From positions 114,647,730 to 114,711,729 of the forward strand of contig CM072884.1 of assembly GCA_037013685.1 (NCBI GenBank): 64,000 nt of DNA. Reading direction: 5' to 3'. The DNA comes from Acridotheres tristis (lineage: Eukaryota; Chordata; Aves; Passeriformes; Sturnidae). How positions within the stretch are numbered: the stretch's first letter is position 1; every line of letters starts with the position of its first letter. Below are positions 12,250-23,592 of the stretch, piece by piece. Below the pieces are notes generated by a model. It was not told where the DNA came from, did not search any database, and worked only from the letters and a program-made list of their open reading frames with translations. The translations under genes and the position numbers were made by a program.

Positions 12250-12430
12250 CGGGGGGCGACCTGGCCAGGGGACACGGCCAGGGGACACGGCCAGGGGACA
12301 CGACCAAGGGACACGGCCAGGGGACACGGCAAGGGGACACGGCCAGGGGACACGGCCAGGGGACACGACCAAGGGACACGGCCAGGGGACACGGCAAGGG
12401 GACACGGCCAGGGGACACGACAAGGGGCCC
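12250..12430. repeat. 13-bp minisatellite, about 13 copies
   Basis: The unit ccaggggacacgg has variants 'ccaaggg' and 'caagggg'. It lies just upstream of the STIM1 CpG island. Confidence 0.95.
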
Positions 12431-13654
12431 CGCCCCGCCACGGGGGCATGTCACACACTCCGGCATGTCAGAGCACCCCGAGGTGTCACACACCCCGACA
12501 GGTCACAGCATCCCCGCTCTCTGGGCACAGACATTTTGAGGTCCCAGCACGTGGCTCCTTATTTGCAGTGGCGTTGAGGAAATCTCAACACCTCCTAAAG
12601 CTGTCAAGCTGTCACACCTCCCGGGCCATGTGCTCCCGGTGGCATCGCTGGGCGGTGCCACCAGTGCCCGGAGGCCACCAGCCTACGGGGGGATGGGAAG
12701 GTCACATCCTCTCTGTGTCCCACTCCTCACACCCCGCCCCACCGTCGGGTGCTGCGAGAAGTGACAACTTTGTCCCAGCCAGGCGTCCCACACCCCACTC
12801 TGGGATGGGGGTGCCAGGCTGGCCCCTCGTGGGCCCATGGCGAGTGCCCGGGCTGGGGCACGGGGCTGCCTAGTGTCCAGGCTGCTGGCACTGGGGAAGA
12901 TGCCGGGTGTGGGTGGGGGGGTCCCACCCGGGGGGGTCCCACCCCTGCAGACCCCGAGATGAGGATGGGGACAGGCCACTCGCTCCTGGAACTCTCCTCC
13001 TGCCCCAGGGACCCTCTGGGTCTGCGGGTGCTGTTGGGGGGGACCTGGCCCTTATGGGGACTTCCAGTTTGGGGGACCCGGCCCTTGAGGGGACCCTCAC
13101 AGCTCCCGGGCTACCCTGGCCCTGACCCAGCGCAGCTCGGGGTGGAGGGGGCACTCCCGCAGTAGCCCCGGGCCCCCTGCTCCTCCTTGGGGTGCAGCAG
13201 GGTAGCCCCAGGGCCCCCAGGGACAGCTGGTCCCCCGCGTGCTGTCACCCCATCCCAAGGCAGCCCGAAGGCAGGGGGTGTCACCTTCCCCCCGCCAGCC
13301 CCCGAGTCCCCAGGTAGCCCCGACTGGGGTGGGCTCCCCTCCCTGCACGCCCAGAGCTCCGGTCCCCCCGGGCTGGCAGTGGCCGCTCGGCTGTGTCCCT
13401 GTCCCCAGCGGGGGAGTCGGGGGGTGTCAGGGGGTTCAGAGCTGGGGGTCACGGATGAGTGCCAGGGGTGGGGTTGGGGGCGTCAGAGGTAGGGGCAGGG
13501 ATGGGGGGCGGCTCAAGGGTGGGCGCTCGGGGGGCGCAGGCGAAGGAGGAGGGTCCCTGCTCCCTGCCCGGCCCCGGGGGCTGCAGGGCCCTGCCCGGGG
13601 CGGTGCTGGGGGGTCCTGCCCCGGGGTCCTGCCCCGGACCTGCCGCAGCCTCAG

Positions 13655-14085
13655 CCCGCAGCCCGGTCCCGGTGCCCACAGCTCTGTCCCAGTGCCCGCA
13701 GCCCGGTCCCGATGCCCACAGCTCTGTCCCAGTGCCCGCAGCCCGGTCCCGGTGCCCGCAGCCCGGTCCCGGTGCCCGCAGCCCGGTCCCGGTGCCCGCA
13801 GCTCTGTCCCAGTGCCCGCAGCCCGGTCCCGGTGCCCGCAGCCCGGTCCCGGTGCCCGCAGCTCTGTCCCAGTGCCCGCAGCCCCGTCCCGGTGCCCGCA
13901 GCCCGGTCTCGGTGCCCGCAGCCCGGTCCCGGTGCCCGCAGCTCTGTCCCAGTGCCCGCAGCCCGGTCCCGGTGCCCGCAGCCCGGTCCCGGTGCCCGCA
14001 GCCCGGTCCCGGTGCCCGCAGCCCTGTCCCGGTGCCCGCAGCCCGGTCCCGGTGCCCGCAGCCCGGTGCCGGTGCCCGTAGCCCC
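13655..14085. repeat. 20-bp GC-rich minisatellite, about 21 copies
   Basis: The unit cagcccggtcccggtgcccg is repeated with a common variant in which 'ccggtcccgg' becomes 'ctctgtcccag'. The 20-base period keeps all frames open over long stretches, producing spurious Pro/Ala/Arg-rich ORFs on both strands. Confidence 0.95.
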
Positions 14086-14089
14086 GGAG

Positions 14090-14279
14090 GGCGCCGGGCC
14101 CGAGGAAGGAAGCGGCGGGCTCGGGGGGCCGGGCGCGGCGGGGGAAGTTTCTCCGCGGGACCGCCCGGGGCGGCGGCGGAGGCGGCCGCAGACTTCCTCC
14201 TCCTCCTCCTCCTGCTTTTCGTCCTGCTCTTCGTCCTGCTCCCGCTGCCGCTGTCGCGCCGGCCCCGCCATGCCCCGGG
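14090..14279 (+). other. RHOG: Putative noncoding exon 1 of RHOG
   Basis: The donor CCCGGG|GTGAGT at 14280 is a strong 5' splice site in the CpG island. Joining it to the acceptor before 20380 would form a 5' UTR exon. Near its end is an ATG at 14270. The 5' boundary is a guess, and only RNA evidence can fix it. Confidence 0.35.
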
Positions 14280-15439
14280 GTGAGTGCGGGCTGGGGGCTC
14301 CGGGAAGGGCCGGGGGGTCCTGGGGCCGGGGGTCCCCGCCGGGCCGGGCTCCGAGCCGGGGGGCGGCAGGAGCCGCCTGTCGGGGCCAGGGCGGGGGCGG
14401 CGAGACCCGCCCGGAGCGGGACAACGGGGATAGGACTGCCTGGGAGAACGGGCTTGGGATAACGGAGCTCCGGGGAAAAAGGGACCGCCGGGGATAACGG
14501 AACAGTCAGGGATAACGGGACACCGGGCATAACGGGGGACGAGCAGAGTTTTGAGCGGGAGCGGGGCCGGCAGCAGCCGGGACAGAAACTGGCCCGGCCG
14601 GACCCCTCGCGGGACCCCCGGCCCCCGCCCGCACCCTCCGAATCCGCAGCCGCACCCGCGCCCCGCGGGCGGGCCCGGCGCTGCCGGGGCTGCGCTGACA
14701 CCGGGGGGCGCTGCACGGCCCGCGGGACCCCGGCCCGGACTGACCCCAGCACTGACCCCTACACCGACCCACTGCCCCCTGCACTGACCCCACTGATGCC
14801 TCCAGCACTATTCCGCTGCACTGACCCCCAGCACTGTCCTGTCCTCTCTGCACTGACCCCCTGACCCCCTCTGGACCGCCCCCACACGTCCCTCGCTGTC
14901 GCTGTCACACTCGTGCAGCAGCCAGGACGTGCCAGGGCTGTCCCTGTGGCAGGGGTGGCTGTGGTGGGTGCTTGTCATGGGGTCCCCCTGGTGTCTCCCC
15001 CGGGGTCACTGGGTCACTCAGCCATCATGAGGACACCCGTGGGTCCCCTAGAGCCTGAGGGGGTGTGGATGGTGCCAGGGCTGGGGCTGCTGGGCTGCTC
15101 TGCTTGGCTTGGGGGAAGGAGAAGCCACCGAGGAACCAACTGTGGCCTATGGGGACAGGCTGTGGTGGGAGTGTGGTGGGATGGGGCCCACGGGACAGGC
15201 TGTGTTGGGATGGGGCCACGGGTGTCAGGAGCATCTGTGGACAGTTGTGGAGGTGCTGGGCAGCGCTGGCTGCGCGTGCAGGTGTGGGCTGTGCCCTCGT
15301 GCATGAAGTGGGTTTGGTTTGGTTTGGTTTGGTTTGGTTTGGCCCAGAGAGGTGTGGGAACAGAGCGGTGCTCCTGCCCAGCACGGGGACCTGCCAGTGG
15401 CTCCTCTGGAGGCCACGGAGCCTGGCCTGGCCTGCCTGG

Positions 15440-16335
15440 ATCCATCCATCACCCATCCATCCATCCATCCATCCATCATCCATCCATCCATCCATCATCC
15501 ATCCATCCATCACCCATCCATCCATCATCCATCCATCATCCATCATCCATCCATCATCCATCATCCATCCATCACCCATCCATCCATCCATCATCCATCC
15601 ATCCATCATCCATCATCCATCCATCATCCATCCATCCATCATCCATCATCCATTATCCATCCATCATCCATCCATCCATCATCCATCATCCATTATCCAT
15701 CCATCATCCATCATCCATCATCCATCATCCATCCATCACCCATCCATCCATCCATCCATCATCCATCATCCATCCATCATCTATCATCCATCCATCATCC
15801 ATCCATCATCCATCCATCCATCATCCATCATCCATCCATCATCCATCCATCCATCCATCATCCATCATCCATCCATCCATCATCCATCCATCCATCCATC
15901 ATCCATCCATCCATCCATCCATCATCCATCCATCCATCATCCATCCATCATCCATCCATCCATCCATCATCCATCCATCCATCATCCATCATCCATCATC
16001 CATCATCCATCCATCCATCAATCCATCCATCCATCCATCCATCCATCATCCATCATCCATCCATCCATCCATCATCCATCATCCATCATCCATCCATCAT
16101 CCATCCATCATCCATCCATCATCCATCCATCATCCATCATCCATCCATCCATCCATCATCCATCATCCATCATCCATCCATCCATCCATCCATCATCCAT
16201 CCATCCATCCATCCATCCATCATCCATCCATCCATCCATCCATCATCCATCCATCATCCATCATCCATCCATCATCCATCATCCATCCATCCATCCATCC
16301 ATCCATCATCCATCATCCATCCATCATCCATCCCT
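15440..16335. repeat. ATCC microsatellite array, about 0.9 kb
   Basis: Runs of (ATCC)n alternate with single ATC units, so the sequence shows blocks of catccatcc joined by catcatcc. The mixed 4- and 3-base spacing keeps frames open and yields Ser/Ile/His/Pro-only ORFs of several hundred codons, which are artefacts. Confidence 0.98.
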
Positions 16336-16914
16336 CTCTCCCTCCATCCCTCCACCCCAGGATCTCCCTGATGCTGGCACTGTGGTTTGTGGGCACAGTG
16401 GCCAGGTCAAGGAGGGGGTCACCACATCCCCTCGAGGGGCCTGGATCTGGCTCCAGGCTCCAGCCCTGGAGCTGCAGAGCTTTGGCAGTGCCTGGAGCAA
16501 AGGCCAGGGGCCAGGAGTGGCCGTGGCTACGGCGAGGGGCAGAGAGGGACCTGGCCTGGGAGGGAAATAAAATGAGGAAATTAGTCACAACAGCTGGAAA
16601 ATGAGGGAAATCAAAATCCTCCGACTCAGCATGGAGGTTATTTTAGCTGCCACAGCAGAGCCTGAGGCAGAGCCGGGGGGCCCTGAGGGGTCTCTGGGTC
16701 CCCACCATGGCCATGGACCCCCGTGGGGTCCCTACTTGAGATGTAGAGATTTTAATAGTTTATTAATTTCCTCTTTCTGCTGGCAGCAGCGCTGGGGGGC
16801 CAACGCTGTGCTGGCCCCCCACAGGGCAGGGGTGACCCCAGTGACTGGGCTGGCGACCTTGGGTGAGCCTGGGCACGTCCCTCGGGCCGTGATGGACCCG
16901 GCGGCTGGGGAAGG

Positions 16915-17012
16915 GTACTCGGGGAAGGGTGCCCGGGGAAGGGTGCCCGGGGAGGGGTGCCCGGGGAGGGGTGCCCGGGGAAGGGTGCCCGGGGAAGGGT
17001 GCCCGGGGCAGG
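16915..17012. repeat. 14-bp tandem repeat, about 7 copies
   Basis: The unit cggggaagggtgcc alternates with cggggaggggtgcc. Confidence 0.9.
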
Positions 17013-20000
17013 GCGCAGTGCACAGGGTGGAGCACGGTGGGGTGAGAGGTGCCCGCAGTGGGGTGTGCCGGCGGCTGTGGTGCGGGGAGGGGGTGCCTGG
17101 GGGCTGCAGGGTGGGTTCAGGCGGGTCGGGTCAGTTTTGGGGCCGTGGGACAGGGAGCTCACGGGGGCGGCTGCTCCTCCACTTCCCCGGCGGAAACCCC
17201 CGGGGGCTGCCCCGGCCGGGAGCGCTGGCAGAGGGTTTTGCTTCCCTTTTCTGCTGAAGAGATGAGTCGCTTTTCCCGTGCCGGGGGTGGCGATGGGAGG
17301 GAGGGAGGGAGCTCTGGATGGCACCCACAGCCCCCCTTGCCGTCCCCCTCCCCAGCACCCCAAACTCCATCCCAGTGCCCCCGCAGTGAGGAGCGTGGCC
17401 GGGGTCGCTGGGCTCGGTGCAGCCCCCCCTGCTCCCACCCTTCCTTCCTTCCTTCCTTCCCCGGGCCCCTCCCGTGGGGCTGGCAAGGGGCAGGTGCCCC
17501 CACCTGTGGGGCTGTGTCCCCCATGGGCTGTCCCCTCTGTCCCACGATGCCGCTTTGGCTCCGGCATGCCGGGGGCCAGAAGGGGTTAAATGCGCTGCCG
17601 GCCGCGGATTTCCTGGGAGAACAGAGCTGGCCTTGTGCCGGCAGCAGGGCTGGCAGCAGCGCTGGGGGCACACCAGGGCCAGGGCACCCACCCAGTGTCC
17701 CCGGACGGGCCCGTCCCGGCCCCCAGGGACCCTCGGGAGCCCCAGCGTGGCTGCAGGGACACGGGTGACCTCCAGCCTCTGCCTGGCACCGCGAGGATGC
17801 CCCAGGGCAGCCCCTCGCCCTGTCCTGGAATGGGGCTCCTTTGGCAGGGCTCCTGTCCCGTGCTGGGGGACACAGGGGGACAGGGAGGCAGGGCACAGCT
17901 CCCTCCTCACCCTCCCTGGGAAGATGAGTGTGAGTCGGGGGCTGTGGGGACAGGTCAGGACTGTGATGTGCTGGCTGTGGCTGCAAACCTTGGTTGTGAC
18001 AGAGCCAGAGCCCCCTGGCACCCACATCCCCTCGCTGGCACCCAGACAGACATGGAGCTGCTGCGGGGGCTCTGCCCTACACAAAGCCCCCTCCTCAGAC
18101 AGACATTTGTCCTGTGAGAGTGGGCTGTGCCTGCGGGTCCCCTCCTTGTGCCACCTCGTACATGGGGCTGGCAGTGCCAGGGCTGGCAGGAGCCAAAACG
18201 CTCCTGTGTGAGCCCTCAGGTCCTGCCATGGCCCCTCCACGGGCACTCCACGTTTGCTGTGTGCTGGTGACAAACCTGGGGGCACTCTGGGGCTCCACAC
18301 CCCCGGGTGCTGGGTGATGGACAAGTGACCCCTGGCCTCCAGCCCCTCCTTCTCCTCCTCTTCCTCCTCCTTTCCTCCTCCTCAGTTCCCCGGTGGTGAT
18401 GCTGTCATGTGCAGAGTGTTTCCTCTGCACTGGGATGAGGATGGGCGTGGGGATGGGGATGGCTCCTGCCAGGTGCAGCTCATCCCGAGGTGCCCACAGT
18501 CAGTTTGGGGGTTTGGGTTTGGGTTTGGCATGAGCAGCGTGTGCCATATCCCACTGTGGGATGGGCACAGGGCCAGGCTGGTGCTCAGGGCTGCTTTGGG
18601 TCCAGACTGAGTCAGAGGGGCCAAATGGGGCTTTGTGGTGACGGGCAGCTGTGTCCCACTCCAGGGGCTGCCCTGGGGTAACCCCAGCCCTGGGAGCCCT
18701 GGGCAAAGGACAGAAGGGGCACAGGGCACGTGGGTGGCAGTTACAGCCCCCGAGGGTGGCTCTGTGCAGACACGGGGGGGGACCTTGGTCTCCCATAATC
18801 CTGATCCTGGTCCCATGACCCTGATCCTGTTCCTCCCTCTGCCCTGCTCCTTCTCCCTCTGCTCCTGCTCTCCTTGCTCTGATCCATTTCCTTCCCCCAC
18901 TGTCCTGCTCCAGCTCCTCCCGATCCAGTTCCTTCTGCCACTGTCCAGGTCTCCTTGATCCTGATGCCACTGTCTTGACTCTGGTCCTGTACCCATCACT
19001 CTCCTGCTGTTCCTGCTGTCCCCTCTGTCCCTTCTCTCACCGCCCCCATGCCCTTGAGTGCTGCAGCCCAGGGGGTCCCACTGCTTGCGCTCGCCCCAGG
19101 CTGAGCAACTGGTGCAAACTGGTGTGAGGAAAGCTCCGAGCTGTGTTTGCTGCCGCACTGGAGGCCAAAGGCCGGGACTGTGTTTGTGGCCCCCTGGGAC
19201 CCTGCAAGCGGCTTCCTGCGGGGGTGGGGATGGGGATGGGGGGCCTTGCTGCTCCCCGTTCACCCCGCAGGGATCCAGGGATGCACTGGAAGCAGTTTGC
19301 AGTGGGGAAGGAGGCACAGCGCTGGGGGCGCTCCTGGCAGCCCCCTGTGCCCGTCGGGGGGTCAGGGCACAGCCAGGCAGGGCGGGGGTCACGGCACAGC
19401 CTCGGCCGCAGGAAGCCGTGTCAGGCAGGGAAGGGGAAGAGCGACTTCCCCATCCGAGGGGGCAGGGACTGCCTGGGGCTCGGGGCGGGGTCCCTTCCCC
19501 CTTCCCCAGCCCTGCAGACTCAGGGGGCTCTGGGGAACGGGGACCCCCAGCCCAGGGGACACTGCGGCTTCTCTGCCCCAGCACCTCTGCTCCATGCCTG
19601 TCGCTGGCACATGATGGGGGCTCCCATCCTCCCGGGGCGATCCCATGAGTGGCACCAGCTGCCCATGGCCGGATCCCAGTGGGAGAGGGGCTGCCCAGGG
19701 CGGGCACCTCCCCACCCCAGCACCATGGGGTGCCCCCACCTCGGCTGGGCAGGGCTTGGCAGCGCCTGGCTCCAGACCAGCAGCAGGAAGGGGAGCAGGA
19801 TGCAGCCCTTAATGAGAATTGCAGAGGGAACCTGAGGAAGGAAAACGCGCGCCGGGGTTGGGGATAAACACAGCTGGAGCGGACACTGGCTCCGGGGGCC
19901 ACGCCAGCGGCCACTCTCCAGCCACAGTGGGGCCTCTGCCCGCCAGGACCAGCACTGGCCCTGCTTGGTGTGGGCAGGATCGGGGCTGGGACTAATGGTG

Positions 20001-20409
20001 ATGGCCCATGGGCTGCCACAGCCCAGGTGTCCCCCTGCTCTCTGCCCTGCTGGCCTCTGTCCCATTCTGGGCTGGAGGCGCAGCACAGCACGGCACAGGA
20101 TGGCACGGGGTGCTGCTACAGCCTGGCTGCCATGGATGCAGCACCCTGGGGACCTTGTGGTCCCCATGCACACTGGCCGTGGTGGCACAGGTGTGTCCCT
20201 GTGGGCAGGCAGATCCCCACTGGGGGTCTCTGTGCCTGCCTGGGAAGCTCATCCGGGCACTGGGGTGGATGGTGAACCAAGGGGGCGTGACCCCTGTGCA
20301 GCCTCTGGCCTCGGGGTGTCAGAGTGGGGGAACCACAGCCCTGGAGCGTCCCCTCCCTGAGCCTCTTGTGTTCCCCCAGGCTGCTGAAGGGAACACCAGG
20401 ACCGCCGGG

Positions 20410-20985
20410 ATGCAGAGCATCAAGTGCGTGGTGGTGGGAGACGGGGCGGTGGGCAAGACCTGCCTGCTGATCTGCTACACCACCAACGCCTTCCCCAAGG
20501 AGTACATCCCCACCGTGTTCGACAACTACAGCGCCCAGAACACGGTGGATGGCAGGACTATAAACTTAAACCTGTGGGACACGGCCGGCCAGGAGGAGTA
20601 CGACCGCCTGCGGACGCTTTCCTACCCCCAGACCAACGTCTTCATCATCTGCTTCTCCATCGCCAGCCCGCCCTCCTACGAGAACGTCAAGCACAAGTGG
20701 TACCCTGAGGTGTGCCACCACTGTCCCAGCGTGCCCATCCTCCTCGTGGGCACCAAGAAGGATCTGAGGAACAACCCCGAGACCATGAAGCGGCTCAAGG
20801 AGCAGAACCAGGCGCCCATCACCACCCAGCAGGGCATCAGCCTGTCCAAGCAGATCCGTGCAGTCAAGTACCTGGAGTGCTCGGCGCTCAACCAGGAGGG
20901 CATCAAGGATGTGTTCACCGAGGCTGTCAGGGCCGTGCTCAACCCCGCCCCGGCCAAGCCCAAGAAGCCTTGTGTGCTCTTGTGA
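20410..20985 (+). CDS. RHOG: Rho-related GTPase RhoG, complete single-exon CDS
   Basis: RhoG is a Rac-like small GTPase of the plasma membrane that signals through ELMO/DOCK to Rac and acts in membrane ruffling and engulfment. The 191 residues start [17 protein letters not shown]. The P-loop GDGAVGKT is at 10-17, switch I with YIPTVFDNY at 32-40, and switch [13 protein letters not shown] at 57-67. The GTKKD base-recognition motif is at about 114-118, and ECSAL occurs near 157-161. The C terminus ends KPKKPCVLL, a polybasic stretch with a CAAX box (Leu last, so geranylgeranylation is expected). Length equals human RhoG. An in-frame ATG at 20008 is upstream, but an acceptor (ccccag) just before 20380 and strict homology fix the start at 20410. 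The hypervariable tail differs from mammals, as is usual for Rho proteins. Confidence 0.98.
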   Translation: MQSIKCVVVGDGAVGKTCLLICYTTNAFPKEYIPTVFDNYSAQNTVDGRTINLNLWDTAGQEEYDRLRTLSYPQTNVFIICFSIASPPSYENVKHKWYPEVCHHCPSVPILLVGTKKDLRNNPETMKRLKEQNQAPITTQQGISLSKQIRAVKYLECSALNQEGIKDVFTEAVRAVLNPAPAKPKKPCVLL

Positions 20986-21620
20986 CGGGGCTGGCGAGAG
21001 ACGATCCTGCCCCTGCCCCAGTGCCCCCACACCTCCTGCCCCCACCCACCCCAGTGCCTCCCCGAGCCCCGGTGGGGCCGGGGCCGCCAGCCCGAAGCCT
21101 CCAGCTTTAATAATACAGACCTTGTTTGCACTAACTGGCTGCCACCCCGGGGGCACCGGGGCCAGCCCTGGCTGTCAGCGTTCGCTTTTGGTGACTTCTC
21201 TCTGGTCCTGGCACAGCAACGCTTCCTGAGAAGGGGATGCCCGGGGTGGGCCAACCCCACTCCAGCCCTGAGCACCCCACAGGGCCCTGCCACCCCCAGT
21301 CCTCCATGGGGACCTGCCATCTCCACCCTCTACACCAGCTGGGGCACAGGGGGTCCCCAGCCCCTCTGTGCCAGCCCCGGCACTCGCCCAGCCCGGAGCA
21401 TCTCGCTGGCACTGCCCCATCCTGCCCCGGGATCCCGGTGGCAGCATCAGGGGCTCCTGAGGATGTTTGGGGTGAGCCCCACACCAGGGACCTCCAGTCC
21501 TGCCGAGAGCAGAGCCAGTGTGGCCAGAGGAGAGAGTTCCTGCCCTGGCTGGTGCTGGAGCTCGTAACCAGCTGTGCCCAGAGTTGCTTCTTCTTAAATA
21601 AAAACCTGCCCAGGCTCCCC
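20986..21620 (+). other. RHOG: RHOG 3' UTR
   Basis: Noncoding sequence follows the TGA stop and runs to the AATAAA at 21597-21602. The cleavage point is estimated at 15-25 bases beyond it. An unlikely earlier AATAAT-type signal sits near 21107. Confidence 0.75.
21597..21602 (+). terminator. RHOG: RHOG poly(A) signal AATAAA
   Basis: A canonical hexamer lies about 610 bases after the stop codon. It is the first canonical plus-strand signal I see after the gene. Confidence 0.75.
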
Positions 21621-23570
21621 GTGTCCTGTGCTCTCCCACGTGCACCCACCTTTCCTGGGCATGGGGACACTCCCTGGAGGGACATGGGTGTCACGAGCCC
21701 GAGCTGGGCTGGGACCCTCACCAGGCCAGGGCCAAGCTGAGGGTGCTCATGGTGCCTGCCAGGGCTCTCTTCTGGGGCAACTGCCAGGGGAAGCTTGGGA
21801 TGTCCCTGCCACGGCCAGTCCTGACCCCACTATCTCTGTGCCCAGCTGAGCTCCCATCTGGGAGTCTGGGGACATTGCAAGGGAGAGGAATGGGGACAGT
21901 GCAGGAGGTGGTTATGGGGCCATTGCCTGTGTGGGAATGGGGACACTGGCGATGGGGACATTGCAGGAATTGGCACGAGTCAGTGCCCACCTGGGCAGCC
22001 CCAGCCACCTCATCCCCAGTGCTGCCTGTGGAGTGGCAGGTGGAGGGCAGAGCCCTGTGTTCCCATGCCCAGGGGTGTCCTGGGGGTTTCCGTGCCCCGT
22101 GGATGGCGATGGCAGCAGCGAGGGACGGGTGGCATCCCCATCCGCTCTCGCCACCCCCTCGCCGCCCCCCCGGCACGTGCTGGTGAGCGGCCAGATCCGG
22201 ACACGGGCCCCTTGTCCGGCCCCGGGGCCTTCCTGCAGGAAGGGCAGAGACCCGGCGCCCGCCACAAGCCGCCTTTGTTCCCTGCTCCATTTCCAGCCAG
22301 AGCCGCGGCAGGCGTGGGCAGGGGGGCTGGGGGGCTCCGGCCACGGCCCAGCCCCAGCCCCAGCCCCAGCCCTCCCACGGCCCCGCCGCGTGGAGCCTCC
22401 CGGGGCGGCTGCAAAGTGGGGCCCCTCCAGAGCCCCACCCTGGGAGCCCACGGCCAGGGGACACGGCCCCCGGGGTGCTGCACAGCCATGGGCTCCTGGG
22501 TCCTGGCTGCACCAAATCCTGCTCCCACCATGGGCCTCCAACAGCCCCGTCCTGGTCTGTCCGTGGGAGGATCCCAACAGCCCCGTCCTAGTCCTGCAGT
22601 GGGGATCTCCATGGCCATGTCCTGCTCCCATTGTGGGGATCCCCACAGCCCTGTCCTGCTCCTGTAGTGGGGATCCCCTCTTGGAGGGTCCCACTGTGGG
22701 GCTGGCGAGGTGCCATCCTGGTGGGGTTCAGTGCAGAAGTGGGTGCTGGGATGAGGACACAGCCCTGCCCTGGCCCAGCACAGCGGGATGAGCTCATGGC
22801 TCTTCTCCTCCCAGCTGCTCCCGGGGCGGCCACAGTGAGAGCAGGGCCCCACCATGGCCTGGGACAGGGGGAACCAAGACCCCAACAGCTCCCCTGCCCC
22901 TGCCCAGCCCCGGCAGTGCCAGCCCCGGCAGTGCCAGCCTCAGCCCTCCTGGCTCCAGGCTCTGTCCCCGGGGCTGTGCTGGCCCCTGGCCCCGCAGCAT
23001 CTGTAAGATCTGCAGGATCCGCAGCCAAGTCAGCGGCCCCTGGAGCTGGGCGGGGACCGGGGCCGGCAGCTGCGGGGTGGGCTCAGTCCCACGCCTCCAG
23101 CCCAGCTCCTGGCTAGTTCCCAGCCTCGCTGAACCTTCTCGGCCTTCATCCGGCACCCGGGGGCCACGTCCCACATCCTGCACCCCAGCACCCAGGGTTC
23201 CCATTCCACACCCCAGCCATGCACATCCTGCACCCCAGCACCCAGGGTTCCCATTCCACACCCCAGCCATGCACATCCTGCACCCCAGCACCCAGGGTTC
23301 CCATTCCACACCCCAGCCACGCACATCCTGCAGGGATCTGCATCCTGAGCCCCAGCTCCAGGGATCCACACCCCACACCCCAGGGGTCACATCTTGCAGC
23401 CAGCTCCAACACCCAGGATCCACATCCAACACTCCGGTGCCCGGGGTCCATGTCCTGCACCCCATTCCAGACCCCACCCTGCCCATGGTGCAGGTCTGGA
23501 CCTGCTGGCTGTGCCAGGGCCATGCCGGGCTGTGCCAGATGGAAATGCTGAGGAGCTTGCCGAGAGCTCA
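21620..23570. other. Intergenic region between convergent RHOG and PGAP2
   Basis: This is GC-rich, apparently noncoding sequence between two 3' ends. It holds a degenerate repeat of about 45 bases at about 22500-22700 (recurring 'cagccccgtcctg' and 'gtggggatcc') and a 50-bp tandem repeat at 23170-23335. No exon is recognisable. Confidence 0.6.
23170..23335. repeat. 50-bp tandem repeat, about 3 copies
   Basis: The phrase 'cacatcctgcaccccagca' starts near 23172, 23222 and 23272, giving an exact 50-base period with almost no mismatches. This implies recent expansion. Confidence 0.95.
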
Positions 23571-23586
23571 CAAAAATACTTAGTGC

Positions 23587-23592
23587 TTTATT
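23587..23592 (-). terminator. PGAP2: PGAP2 poly(A) signal (minus strand AATAAA)
   Basis: TTTATT on the plus strand is AATAAA on the minus strand, about 1.1 kb beyond the PGAP2 stop. The 3' UTR would therefore be 24703 down to about 23570. Confidence 0.65.

Larger units (their letters stand above)
11581..13500. other. STIM1-RHOG intergenic region
   Basis: This is head-to-head spacer between the STIM1 ATG and the second CpG island. It holds GC boxes, two CTCF-like motifs and a 13-bp tandem repeat, all listed separately. From about 12440 to 13500 I see GC-rich unique sequence and no coding exon. Confidence 0.6.
13500..14700 (+). promoter_or_regulatory. RHOG: CpG island, likely RHOG promoter
   Basis: This is a GC- and CpG-rich block on the upstream side of RHOG. 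It contains a 20-bp minisatellite and a good donor at 14280. RHOG in mammals has a noncoding first exon separated from its single coding exon, and this island is the best candidate for that promoter. No TATA box is evident. Confidence 0.5.
14280..20379 (+). other. RHOG: Putative RHOG intron 1
   Basis: This is noncoding sequence between the putative first exon and the coding exon. It holds a GGTTT repeat (about 15308-15341), the ATCC array, a 14-bp repeat at 16915-17012 and pyrimidine-rich tracts (17440-17460, 18340-18386, 18810-18960). I see no further exon that I can support. The tract ending at 18386 (cctcctcctcag) looks like a decoy 3' splice site. Confidence 0.45.

Noticed and set aside
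13436..14752. Overlapping long ORFs on both strands
   Set aside because: They result from the GC-rich 20-bp minisatellite and the CpG island, where stop codons are rare.
14913..16604. Plus-strand ORFs of 350-560 codons rich in His, Pro, Ser, Ile
   Set aside because: They are translations of the ATCC/ATC microsatellite.
18340..18390. Strong-looking 3' splice site (pyrimidine tract ending in ctcctcag)
   Set aside because: No coding or conserved exon follows, and it is more likely a low-complexity decoy.
20008..20409. N-terminal extension of RhoG by 134 residues
   Set aside because: Homology starts exactly at MQSIKC, and a 3' splice site lies between the upstream ATG and the real start.
20566..21326. 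Minus-strand ORFs opposite RHOG
   Set aside because: They are shadows of the GC-rich RHOG coding exon and its 3' UTR.
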